Assembly: GCF_030732005.1 (NCBI RefSeq)
Contig: NZ_JAROCA010000090.1
Coordinates: 1 to 8,932, forward strand
Reading direction: 5' to 3'
DNA from: Tigheibacillus jepli
GTDB lineage: Bacteria > Bacillota > Bacilli > Bacillales > Amphibacillaceae
DNA length: 8,932 nucleotides
This document shows positions 1 to 5,817 of this stretch, piece after piece. The position numbers and the translations under genes are program-made. Positions within the stretch are counted from its first letter, which is position 1, and each line of letters starts with the position of its first letter. Below the pieces are notes generated by a model, which did no database searches, was not told the origin of the DNA, and worked only from the letters and a program-made list of their open reading frames with translations.

Positions 1-2
1 TG

Positions 3-77
3 ATAAATCAATGTTTTGGAACGTCAAAAGGCAGTTTTTGGGGTGTTTTTCTCAAAAACTGCCGAAACTTGGGTTAA
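3..77 (+). repeat. Left copy of a 75-bp perfect inverted repeat
   Basis: Bases 3-77 are the exact reverse complement of bases 8858-8932. I checked every position and found no mismatch (position i pairs with 8935-i). The match stops sharply at the inner edge (78 is G, where A-T or other pairing with 8857 fails). At the outer edge it reaches the last base of the window, so the true repeat may be longer. Each copy holds an 11-bp hairpin. The inner edge, AACTTGGGTTAA (66-77), recurs at 3362-3373. No transposase accompanies it. It may be a dispersed intergenic repeat, an inversion substrate, or the reason a contig broke here. Confidence 0.97.
26..63 (-). terminator. Terminator-like hairpin in left inverted repeat
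   Basis: Stem arms GGCAGTTTTTG (30-40) and CAAAAACTGCC (53-63) pair perfectly over 11 bp around a 12-nt loop (41-52). Read on the - strand, the stem is followed by TTTT (complement of 26-29), so it could act as a weak intrinsic terminator for transcripts leaving the block leftward. On the + strand no T tract follows, so it should not stop ctpB transcription. Terminator function is inference; the hairpin itself is seen. Confidence 0.4.
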
Positions 78-170
78 GAGGATGTTTGGAAAATAGGATT
101 GGCCCGGTAGGAATTAGCGAAAGATATCGGCTATTGCTGACGATTTGTTTTCGTAAAACGCTATACACAT

Positions 171-177
171 AGGGGTG
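171..177 (+). promoter_or_regulatory. ctpB ribosome binding site
   Basis: AGGGGTG lies 11 nt upstream of the ATG at 189 and supports that start. The rest of 78-170 shows no convincing sigma-A promoter: a TATACA at 163-168 has no well-spaced -35 partner. Confidence 0.75.
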
Positions 178-188
178 AAAAGTACAGA

Positions 189-1649
189 ATGAAAATAAAT
201 AAAATACAAATTGCGGTGTTGCTTGTTGCGGCAATTGCGCTTGGGTTTGCAGGAGCATACTTTGGGGTAACATTTGCTCAATCAAACCAAAAGGCAGAAC
301 CTTCTACAGCTTTAAGCAAAACAGAAGACCCGGTGACGCAAGACAATGTGCAAACGCCAGAAGAAATGGAGAAAGTGGCACAGGCATATTCGCTTATTAA
401 AAAGCACTATGTCCAAAATGTGGACGATGACAAACTGATTGAGGGTGCAATTAAAGGGATGCTTTCCTCTTTAGATGATCCTTATAGTACATATATGGAT
501 AAGAAAACGATGTCCCAATTCAATGAACAAATTGAATCATCGTTTGAAGGAATCGGCGCGGAGGTTAGCATGCGAAATGGTGTTGTGACGATTGTTTCGC
601 CAATCAAAGATTCCCCAGCGGAAAAGGCTGGATTGCGGCCGAATGATCAGGTGCTTCGTGTGAATGGTAAATCGTTGGATGGGCTTAATCTGGATCAGGC
701 TGTTGCAAAAATCCGCGGGAAAAAGGGTACCATGGTTAAACTGGATATCAAACGTCCGGGAGCCTCCGATATTTTGAAAGTCAACGTAAAACGTGACACG
801 ATCCCTGTTGAAACGGTTTATTCAGAGATGAAAAAGAAAGACGGCAAAAAAACCGGCGTGATAGAAATTACAAGTTTTTCGGAACATACGGCAAAGGAAT
901 TCAAAGAGCAGCTGACAAAGCTTGAAAAACAGGGAATGGACGGTTTGGTCATTGATGTACGCGGCAACCCGGGAGGCTTGCTTGATTCAGTAGGAGATAT
1001 ACTTGGGAACTTTATACCAAGCGACGTTCCTTACGTGCAAGTGGAGAACAGGGCAGGTGAAAAACAAAAATCATATACGGATCTGGATAAGAAAAAACCA
1101 TATCCGATTGATGTTTTGATGGATGAAGGCAGCGCATCTGCTTCGGAAATTTTAGCTGTTGCCATGAAGGAAAATGGCTATCAGACGATAGGAACAAAAA
1201 GCTTTGGCAAAGGAACGGTGCAGCAAGCTGTTCCGATGGGGGATGGCAGTACTGTGAAATTGACCTTTTATAAATGGCTTTCGCCCAAAGGCAATTGGAT
1301 TCACAAGAAAGGAATCCAGCCAGATGTCAAAGTAAAGCAACCGGCGTACTATTTTGCTAACCCGATTGAAATCAAAAAACCATTGGCATTTGACCATACC
1401 GGTGAAAAAATTAAAAATGCGCAAGAGATGCTAGCGGGCTTAGGCTATCCAATCGATCGCAAGGACGGTTATTTTGATAAGCAAACCGAGACCGCAGTAA
1501 AAGCCTTCCAAAAAGACAATAAACTAACGCAATCAGGAAAAATAGACGACAAAACGGCTGCAGCTCTCCAAGCGAAAATAGTGGATAAAATACGCAGCAA
1601 AAAGGATGACAAACAGCTCCAAAAAGCATTGCAAGTATTATATCGTTAA
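189..1649 (+). CDS. ctpB: CtpB-like carboxy-terminal processing serine protease (S41)
   Basis: This 486-residue protein is an S41 C-terminal processing peptidase. In order it has an N-terminal hydrophobic segment (about 8-30: signal peptide or membrane anchor, placing the enzyme outside the membrane), a linker, a PDZ domain (about 119-190), the S41 protease core, and a C-terminal peptidoglycan-binding repeat (about 402-462). The catalytic motif GSASASEI gives Ser317 as probable nucleophile and GKGTVQ gives Lys341 and Gln345, the usual Ser-Lys-Gln arrangement. Length is close to B. subtilis CtpB (about 480). In B. subtilis CtpB cleaves SpoIVFA in the intermembrane space of the sporangium, releasing SpoIVFB to process pro-sigma-K; that role here is inferred from family and from synteny with minJ-uvrBA. 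A second paralogue, CtpA, has the same domains, so the symbol rests mainly on gene context. It is closed by its own terminator. Confidence 0.9.
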   Translation: MKINKIQIAVLLVAAIALGFAGAYFGVTFAQSNQKAEPSTALSKTEDPVTQDNVQTPEEMEKVAQAYSLIKKHYVQNVDDDKLIEGAIKGMLSSLDDPYSTYMDKKTMSQFNEQIESSFEGIGAEVSMRNGVVTIVSPIKDSPAEKAGLRPNDQVLRVNGKSLDGLNLDQAVAKIRGKKGTMVKLDIKRPGASDILKVNVKRDTIPVETVYSEMKKKDGKKTGVIEITSFSEHTAKEFKEQLTKLEKQGMDGLVIDVRGNPGGLLDSVGDILGNFIPSDVPYVQVENRAGEKQKSYTDLDKKKPYPIDVLMDEGSASASEILAVAMKENGYQTIGTKSFGKGTVQQAVPMGDGSTVKLTFYKWLSPKGNWIHKKGIQPDVKVKQPAYYFANPIEIKKPLAFDHTGEKIKNAQEMLAGLGYPIDRKDGYFDKQTETAVKAFQKDNKLTQSGKIDDKTAAALQAKIVDKIRSKKDDKQLQKALQVLYR

Positions 1650-1651
1650 TC

Positions 1652-1690
1652 ATTTCAGCCGCGGATATTCCCGCGGCTGAAATATTTTGC
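1652..1690 (+). terminator. ctpB intrinsic terminator
   Basis: A perfect 13-bp GC-rich stem, ATTTCAGCCGCGG (1652-1664) with CCGCGGCTGAAAT (1671-1683), closes a 6-nt loop and is followed by ATTTTG. It begins 2 bases after the ctpB stop. The T tract is short but the stem is very stable. It separates ctpB from minJ transcriptionally. Confidence 0.85.
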
Positions 1691-1748
1691 TAAAATAGAA
1701 TCAGGACAAATGCGCAAGCGGACCTTACAGGCTAAAAGCGCGACGTCC

Positions 1749-1771
1749 TGGGACTGCGATTACTCGTCCCA
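1749..1771 (+). repeat. Hairpin repeat copy 1 (GGGAC type)
   Basis: TGGGAC (1749-1754) pairs with GTCCCA (1766-1771) around the 11-nt loop TGCGATTACTC. Identical in sequence to copy 4. Confidence 0.85.
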
Positions 1772-1844
1772 CCGAAGAGCTTTTGTCGCAACGCCTGTAC
1801 TAGCACGTCCTGTGCGTCGTAGCAACGTACAAACTAGAGCGCTT

Positions 1845-1867
1845 TGGGGCTGCGGTTACTCGCCCCA
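1845..1867 (+). repeat. Hairpin repeat copy 2 (GGGGC type)
   Basis: TGGGGC (1845-1850) pairs with GCCCCA (1862-1867), loop TGCGGTTACTC. Compared with copy 1 both stem arms change together (A-T to G-C), so pairing is preserved. One more T-A pair (1844/1868) extends it, and AGAGC (1836-1840) could pair with GCTCT (1875-1879) outside. First of three units at a 34-bp period. Confidence 0.85.
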
Positions 1868-1878
1868 ACAAAAAGCTC

Positions 1879-1901
1879 TGGGGCTGCAGTTACTCGCCCC
1901 A
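1879..1901 (+). repeat. Hairpin repeat copy 3 (GGGGC type)
   Basis: TGGGGC (1879-1884) pairs with GCCCCA (1896-1901), loop TGCAGTTACTC. It starts exactly 34 bp after copy 2 and is preceded by AAAAAGCTC, which also precedes copy 4. Confidence 0.85.
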
Positions 1902-1912
1902 TCAAAAAGCTC

Positions 1913-1935
1913 TGGGACTGCGATTACTCGTCCCA
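1913..1935 (+). repeat. Hairpin repeat copy 4 (GGGAC type)
   Basis: TGGGAC (1913-1918) pairs with GTCCCA (1930-1935), loop TGCGATTACTC. It starts exactly 34 bp after copy 3. Stem and loop revert to the copy 1 sequence although the flank matches copy 3. Confidence 0.85.
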
Positions 1936-1970
1936 CCCAAAACCTCTGCTAGTTGCTGGGCGCTGGAGCC

Positions 1971-2000
1971 GGACGTGGCTGTCACCCAAAAGTGACGTCC
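1971..2000 (+). repeat. Stem-loop closing the repeat island
   Basis: GGACGT (1971-1976) pairs with ACGTCC (1995-2000). An inner CAC/GTG helix (1982-1984 with 1992-1994, loop CCAAAA) can stack beneath it. Alternatively GTCAC (1981-1985) pairs with GTGAC (1992-1996) and GGAC with GTCC. No T tract follows, so it is not an intrinsic terminator. It may be the right end of the composite repeat. Confidence 0.6.
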
Positions 2001-2080
2001 ATACAGTCTGAATTTTATATCTTCTTATAACATGAAGAAAAGGAACGGCAGGTTTAAAAAATGTGGCGTGTACAAGCCTA

Positions 2081-2088
2081 AAGGGGTG
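2081..2088 (+). promoter_or_regulatory. minJ ribosome binding site fixing a TTG start
   Basis: AAGGGGTG ends 7 nt before the in-frame TTG at 2096. The alternative GTG at 2063 in the same frame has no comparable upstream site and would put this Shine-Dalgarno inside the gene. Confidence 0.85.
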
Positions 2089-2095
2089 TACTTAT

Positions 2096-3298
2096 TTGTT
2101 AAGGAATTGGCTTTTGGAAATAGCGGCTGGATTTGGCAGGATGTTTGTCAATCCGTTGCTGTATTGGACTTTTCTATTGCTTGTTATCACTGGTGTCCGG
2201 CGCATTAAGCGTGAACGAATGTTTTTTGGTACCAAAATCAAAGCTGTTTTTTCCGAATGGCACCACACATGGGGGATTTCCTTGTTGTTCGGACTGGTGA
2301 TGTCCCTTGTAGCAGTTGGAATTGGCATCGTTTTTACACCGCAAATGCTTTTACTGATCAGTGTAGTGACGATTTTGCTTAGTATTCACGGTAAATTCAC
2401 TTGGCTCTCTCCGGTATATACGATAGGCATATCTTATTTGCTACTGCTTTTTTTACCGGAAATATTGCACCGGCAATCTTTTATCAATACGGATTTATTC
2501 GCGCATGTGAATTTTAGCGGTTTGGCGATTGTGCTAGGGTTTCTGCTTGTTGCCCAGGCAGCTTTATTATATGGCATCAAGCGCAAAGATGTCTTTTCAT
2601 CTTTAAGGAAAAGCAGCCGTGGGGCATGGATAGGTGTTCAGCACTTGAAAAAGCTGGCAGTAATCCCGTTTTTTATTCCAATTCCGTTAGGCTGGATCCA
2701 TTCCTTTGCAGATTTTTGGCCATATATACCGCTTGGTGACATGACTTCTTCGGATTCATTCGGATTGCTGTTGTTCCCAATGGTCATCGGGTTTCATTTC
2801 CAGGCTGCAGGCAATGAATCACAGGTCGTCAAAAGGTGGCTCGGTCGACGAATTCTTTTGCTCGCCGTAATCGTACTGGCGGTAGGTATAGGTTCCATTT
2901 ATATCGGTTGGCTATCTGCTGTGGCAATACTTGGCGGTATTTTGGGATGGGAATACATCCATTACAGGTTGCGGACCAAAGATCAATTGCAGCCGGCTTA
3001 TTTTAGTCAAACAGACAGTGGTTTGCGGGTGTTAAGTGTGATGCCTGGTTCACCGTCTGATAAATGGGGAATATATCCGGGGGAAGTCATTACAAGGGTG
3101 CATGGTCGGCCTGTAGCCAGTGAAGCAGCCTTTTATCAGGCATTACAAATCAACGGCGCCTTTGTGAAATTGACAGTTCTTGATACATCCGGGGAGATGC
3201 GGTTTGTACAGGGTGCGCTATACGAAAATGACCATCATGAGCTAGGTCTTATTTTTGTAACAGCTGCCTATCGTGATACAAAGGCTTCGTCTTGGTAA
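2096..3298 (+). CDS. minJ: MinJ-like cell-division topology protein with PDZ domain
   Basis: From the TTG start this is 400 residues, close to B. subtilis MinJ (about 397). It has a polytopic hydrophobic N-terminal part with several membrane segments (for example about 18-34, 60-85, 100-120, 133-155, 255-290; exact number uncertain) and a C-terminal PDZ domain from about residue 305, with the typical VLSVMPGSPSDKWGI and PGEVITRVHG features. In B. subtilis MinJ bridges DivIVA and MinD at poles and septa, restricting FtsZ ring placement, and also affects motility. The position between ctpB and uvrBA matches the B. subtilis locus, which supports the name more than the weakly conserved membrane part does. 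It has terminators on both sides, so it is probably monocistronic; I could not find a convincing promoter. The PDZ fold alone would also fit a generic membrane PDZ protein. Confidence 0.82.
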   Translation: MLRNWLLEIAAGFGRMFVNPLLYWTFLLLVITGVRRIKRERMFFGTKIKAVFSEWHHTWGISLLFGLVMSLVAVGIGIVFTPQMLLLISVVTILLSIHGKFTWLSPVYTIGISYLLLLFLPEILHRQSFINTDLFAHVNFSGLAIVLGFLLVAQAALLYGIKRKDVFSSLRKSSRGAWIGVQHLKKLAVIPFFIPIPLGWIHSFADFWPYIPLGDMTSSDSFGLLLFPMVIGFHFQAAGNESQVVKRWLGRRILLLAVIVLAVGIGSIYIGWLSAVAILGGILGWEYIHYRLRTKDQLQPAYFSQTDSGLRVLSVMPGSPSDKWGIYPGEVITRVHGRPVASEAAFYQALQINGAFVKLTVLDTSGEMRFVQGALYENDHHELGLIFVTAAYRDTKASSW

Positions 3299-3328
3299 TC
3301 AATGAAATAAAGTGAAACTTCAATCAGC

Positions 3329-3347
3329 TGGGACTTTTCTCTCCCCA
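3329..3347 (+). repeat. Degenerate hairpin-repeat remnant
   Basis: TGGGAC (3329-3334), a pyrimidine-rich loop, then CCCCA (3343-3347) resemble the stems of the GGGAC/GGGGC hairpin family but have a different loop and weaker pairing. It lies 40 bp before an intact copy. This could be a decayed copy or chance. Confidence 0.3.
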
Positions 3348-3366
3348 CTATTCAAGTAATGAACTT

Positions 3367-3418
3367 GGGTTAATACAGCTACATCTTGGGACTGCGAATC
3401 CTCGTCCCACTGTAACCC
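3367..3418 (+). repeat. Hairpin repeat copy 5 with extended stem
   Basis: The core TGGGAC (3387-3392) pairs with GTCCCA (3404-3409) around TGCGAATCCTC, a loop close to that of the copies 1.6 kb upstream. Here the stem extends: TACAG (3374-3378) with CTGTA (3410-3414), and GGGT (3367-3370) with ACCC (3415-3418), with unpaired bases only on the 5' side. The 5' edge overlaps AACTTGGGTTAA (3362-3373), also found at the inner edge of the terminal inverted repeats. Confidence 0.75.
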
Positions 3419-3446
3419 CTGTTGGCGTGATTCAATTTGATAAACC

Positions 3447-3483
3447 AAAAACAAACAAGCCTAGGTTCGGCTTGTTTGTTTTT
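3447..3483. terminator. Bidirectional terminator downstream of minJ
   Basis: A perfect 15-bp stem, AAAAACAAACAAGCC (3447-3461) with GGCTTGTTTGTTTTT (3469-3483), closes a 7-nt loop. The A-rich left arm and T-rich right arm give U tracts on either strand. It ends minJ transcription about 150 nt after the stop and insulates the uvrB promoter. Confidence 0.88.
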
Positions 3484-3540
3484 ACAGCTGGGAAGTGTAA
3501 GATAGTCTATAATTGTGATATTATAATCCGCTGATTCATG

Positions 3541-3554
3541 CCATTTGCAAATGG
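3541..3554. promoter_or_regulatory. 14-bp perfect palindrome upstream of uvrB
   Basis: CCATTTGCAAATGG is its own reverse complement with no spacer. It lies 34 bp upstream of the LexA box and outside any gene, a plausible position for a dimeric regulator. No regulator is recognised from the sequence. Function is inference. Confidence 0.35.
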
Positions 3555-3587
3555 GTAAGATGATATGGATGGACCTATGCATAAAAG

Positions 3588-3616
3588 TCGAATGCTTGTT
3601 CGTTGTATGTTATAAT
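3588..3616 (+). promoter_or_regulatory. uvrBA promoter
   Basis: A perfect -10 TATAAT (3611-3616) with the extended -10 TG at 3608-3609 lies 17 bp downstream of a weak -35, TCGAAT (3588-3593). The extended -10 would compensate for the poor -35. Transcription should start near 3622-3624, leaving a leader of about 145 nt before uvrB. The LexA box overlaps the -35 and spacer. Confidence 0.75.
3589..3602. promoter_or_regulatory. LexA (SOS) operator
   Basis: CGAATGCTTGTTCG differs at one base from the Gram-positive LexA box CGAAC-N4-GTTCG. It sits over the -35 and spacer of the uvrB promoter, where bound LexA would block RNA polymerase. uvrBA belongs to the LexA regulon in B. subtilis, so site and context agree. 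Confidence 0.85.
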
Positions 3617-3653
3617 GATGATATATATCGCATTTGAGATGAAACAATCCTAG

Positions 3654-3676
3654 CAACATCATATTTGTTGTTTTTT
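3654..3676 (+). terminator. Weak terminator-like hairpin in uvrB leader
   Basis: CAACA (3654-3658) pairs with TGTTG (3666-3670) over a 7-nt loop and is followed directly by TTTTTT (3671-3676). It lies between the predicted uvrB transcription start and the gene. The stem is only 5 bp and AT-rich, so strong termination is unlikely; partial attenuation or pausing is possible. Confidence 0.3.
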
Positions 3677-3688
3677 AGACGAACATTC

Positions 3689-3719
3689 AGCGAAAAAAAC
3701 CGATGAAACAGGTTTCGCT
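3689..3719 (+). other. uvrB leader stem-loop
   Basis: AGCGAAA (3689-3695) pairs with TTTCGCT (3713-3719). With the four extra A residues of the 5' arm bulged out, CC (3700-3701) can also pair with GG (3711-3712), giving 9 bp. No T tract follows. It lies 37 nt before the uvrB Shine-Dalgarno. Confidence 0.4.
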
Positions 3720-3755
3720 ATATATATTACGCTATAGATATTATTGGAAGGAAAT

Positions 3756-3760
3756 GGAGG
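3756..3760 (+). promoter_or_regulatory. uvrB ribosome binding site fixing a TTG start
   Basis: GGAGG ends 7 nt before the TTG at 3768. An upstream in-frame TTG at 3744 would encode this Shine-Dalgarno within the gene and add 8 residues absent from family members. Confidence 0.88.
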
Positions 3761-3767
3761 ATTTCAG

Positions 3768-5750
3768 TTGGAAAATAATAAATTTGAACTTGTTTCCAAG
3801 TACGAGCCACAAGGAGACCAACCGAAAGCCATCAAAGAACTGGTTTCCAGAATAAAAGAAGGACGCCGTCACCAAACTTTGCTTGGTGCTACAGGAACGG
3901 GAAAAACTTTTACAGTCTCCAATGTCATTAAGGAAATTAATAAACCAACGTTAGTAATTGCCCACAATAAAACACTTGCAGGTCAGCTATACAGCGAATT
4001 CAAGGAATTTTTCCCGAATAATGCAGTCGAATATTTTGTAAGTTTTTATGATTATTATCAACCGGAAGCGTATGTTCCTTCGACAGATACATTCATTGAA
4101 AAAGATGCCAGCATTAATGACGAGATTGATAAGCTGCGCCACTCGGCAACATCTGCCTTGTTTGAAAGAAATGACGTATTGATTGTTGCTAGTGTTTCAA
4201 GCATCTTTGGCCTAGGTTCTCCGGAAGAATATTCCAGTCAAGTCGTATCGTTGCGAATGGGCATGGAAAAAGAAAGAGATGATTTATTACGCGATTTGGT
4301 CAATATTCAATACGCCCGCAATGATATCGATTTTAAGCGCGGTACCTTCCGTGTGCGTGGAGATTCAGTGGAAGTAATTCCAGCTTCAAGAGAGAAGAAC
4401 TGTATTCGTATTGAATTTTTTGGTGATGAAATCGACCGCATTCGCGAAGTAGATGCACTGACCGGCGAAATTATTGGCGATCGTGAACATGTTGCCATTT
4501 TCCCTGCTTCCCACTATGTAACAAGAGAAGAAAAACTGAAATTGGCAATCGAGCGGATTGAGGAAGAATTGGACGAACGTCTCAAGGAACTCCACGATCA
4601 AAATAAATTGCTCGAGGAACAGCGATTGCGCCAGCGTACAAATTACGATATCGAAATGATGAAGGAAATGGGATTTTGTTCCGGGATTGAAAACTATTCC
4701 CGCCATTTGACATTAAGAGAGGCGGGAGCAACACCTTACACATTGTTCGATTACTTCCCGAAGGACTTTTTGGTCGTTGTCGATGAGTCGCATGTGACAT
4801 TGCCACAGATCAGGGGCATGTATAATGGTGACAGGGCGAGGAAACAAGTATTAGTCGATCATGGTTTTCGTCTGCCTTCCGCTTTGGATAACCGGCCGCT
4901 TACATTTGAGGAATTCGAAAAGAAAACAAGTCAGCTTATTTACGTATCGGCAACACCCGGACCATATGAAATGGAACACGCTCCGGACTTCACCGAACAA
5001 ATTATTCGTCCGACCGGCCTGCTTGATCCAAAAGTGGAAGTTCGTCCGATTAATGGTCAAATTGATGATTTAATCGCTGAAATCAATCAATGCAAGAAAC
5101 ACAATGAACGTGTCCTCGTAACCACGTTGACGAAGAAAATGGCGGAAGATCTCACAGACTACCTGAAGGAAATTGGCATTAAAGTAACCTATTTGCACTC
5201 AGAGGTAAAGACGCTAGAAAGGACGGAAATCATCCGCGAATTGCGGCTGGGCAAGCATGATGTACTTGTCGGCATCAATTTGCTACGTGAAGGCCTTGAT
5301 ATACCAGAGGTCTCACTTGTTGCGATACTTGATGCCGATAAAGAAGGGTTCTTGCGATCGGAACGGTCACTTGTACAGACAATGGGACGGGCAGCACGAA
5401 ATGAAAATGGCAAGGTTATTATGTACGCGGACACGATCACACAATCGATGCAGGCGGCCATTGATGAAACAAACCGGCGTCGCCAAGTACAGATGGAATA
5501 CAATGAAGCACACCACATTGTACCAAAAACGATTAAAAAAGAAATTCATGATTCCATACGTGCAACAGTTGCTGCAGAAACCGGCGAAAAATATGAAACA
5601 GATAAGAAATTGAAGAAGATATCGAAAAAAGAAAAGGAAAAGATTATCCAATCCATGGAAAAAGAAATGCGCGAGGCAGCAAAGGCGCTCGATTTCGAAC
5701 GGGCAGCCGAATTGCGCGACATCCTTTTCGAAATGAAGGCAGAGGCGTAA
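3768..5750 (+). CDS. uvrB: Excinuclease ABC subunit UvrB
   Basis: UvrB is the damage-verifying helicase-like subunit of nucleotide excision repair: loaded by UvrA, it opens DNA with a beta-hairpin and then recruits UvrC. From the TTG start it is 660 residues, as in Bacillus (about 661). Visible are Walker A GATGTGKT (40-47), the beta-hairpin region after [12 protein letters not shown] (about 92-117), the DESH motif (339-342), helicase motif [11 protein letters not shown] (537-545, Arg541 and Arg544), and a C-terminal UVR motif (about 623-660) that binds UvrC. The residue matching the first Tyr of the usual YYDYY is Phe93. The gene is transcribed from a LexA-regulated promoter and is followed after 67 nt by uvrA with no terminator between them, so they form an operon. 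All key motifs are intact. Confidence 0.98.
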   Translation: MENNKFELVSKYEPQGDQPKAIKELVSRIKEGRRHQTLLGATGTGKTFTVSNVIKEINKPTLVIAHNKTLAGQLYSEFKEFFPNNAVEYFVSFYDYYQPEAYVPSTDTFIEKDASINDEIDKLRHSATSALFERNDVLIVASVSSIFGLGSPEEYSSQVVSLRMGMEKERDDLLRDLVNIQYARNDIDFKRGTFRVRGDSVEVIPASREKNCIRIEFFGDEIDRIREVDALTGEIIGDREHVAIFPASHYVTREEKLKLAIERIEEELDERLKELHDQNKLLEEQRLRQRTNYDIEMMKEMGFCSGIENYSRHLTLREAGATPYTLFDYFPKDFLVVVDESHVTLPQIRGMYNGDRARKQVLVDHGFRLPSALDNRPLTFEEFEKKTSQLIYVSATPGPYEMEHAPDFTEQIIRPTGLLDPKVEVRPINGQIDDLIAEINQCKKHNERVLVTTLTKKMAEDLTDYLKEIGIKVTYLHSEVKTLERTEIIRELRLGKHDVLVGINLLREGLDIPEVSLVAILDADKEGFLRSERSLVQTMGRAARNENGKVIMYADTITQSMQAAIDETNRRRQVQMEYNEAHHIVPKTIKKEIHDSIRATVAAETGEKYETDKKLKKISKKEKEKIIQSMEKEMREAAKALDFERAAELRDILFEMKAEA

Positions 5751-5800
5751 AAATTAGTTTTGCAAGTTATCGATTCATGATATAGATATCCACGAATGTG

Positions 5801-5806
5801 AAAGGA
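5801..5806 (+). promoter_or_regulatory. uvrA ribosome binding site
   Basis: AAAGGA lies 11 nt upstream of the ATG at 5818. The ATG at 5806 is in frame but overlaps this site, so it cannot use it; 5818 is preferred. Confidence 0.7.
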
Positions 5807-5817
5807 TGTTTTCATTT

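Larger units (their letters stand above)
1709..2000. repeat. Composite structured-repeat island between ctpB and minJ
   Basis: The roughly 445-bp gap between ctpB and minJ has no credible gene. From about 1709 to 2000 it is filled with short repeated and self-complementary sequence: four copies of one hairpin (1749, 1845, 1879, 1913), three at an exact 34-bp period; repeated ACGTCC elements (1743, 1805, 1995); a small GCAC/GTGC hairpin (1803-1815); and a closing GGACGT/ACGTCC stem-loop (1971-2000). It is visibly richer in GC than the flanks. Islands of this kind, opening with GCGCAAGCGG-like and ending with CGCTGGAGC-like strings, resemble dispersed intergenic repeats of Bacillaceae, but I cannot assign it to a named family. 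Its outer limits are approximate. Confidence 0.8.

Noticed and set aside
52..285. A 77-codon - strand open frame starting inside ctpB and ending in the left repeat
   Set aside because: It overlaps the ctpB N-terminal coding region and has no recognisable protein features.
1845..1935. CRISPR array, suggested by regularly spaced palindromic repeats
   Set aside because: Only three units, linkers are themselves repeated rather than unique spacers, and no cas genes are present.
1710..1952. An 80-codon open frame on the + strand within the repeat island
   Set aside because: It runs through the hairpin array, its residues merely reflect the repeats, it has no Shine-Dalgarno and no family resemblance.
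1992..2021. minJ promoter (GTGACG - 18 bp - TATATC)
   Set aside because: Each hexamer matches consensus at only four positions and the -35 lies in the arm of a hairpin; too weak to report, though minJ must have a promoter somewhere in 1700-2080.
3532..3559. Sigma-B-type promoter ahead of uvrB (GATTCA / GGGTAA)
   Set aside because: Poor -35 match, and the -10 partly overlaps the 14-bp palindrome; no csbA gene follows.
3379..3582. A 67-codon - strand open frame between minJ and uvrB
   Set aside because: It spans a bidirectional terminator and hairpin copy 5 and shows no coding character.
3680..3693. Second LexA box in the uvrB leader
   Set aside because: CGAACATTCAGCGA has a good left half-site but no GTTCG right half.
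5757..5786. Separate promoter for uvrA in the uvrB-uvrA gap
   Set aside because: TTGCAA (5760) and TATAGA (5781) are only 15 bp apart and both deviate from consensus; the gap is otherwise just operon spacing.
5806..5808. ATG at 5806 as the uvrA start
   Set aside because: It overlaps the AAAGGA ribosome site; the ATG 12 bases later has proper spacing and gives the family's usual N-terminus.
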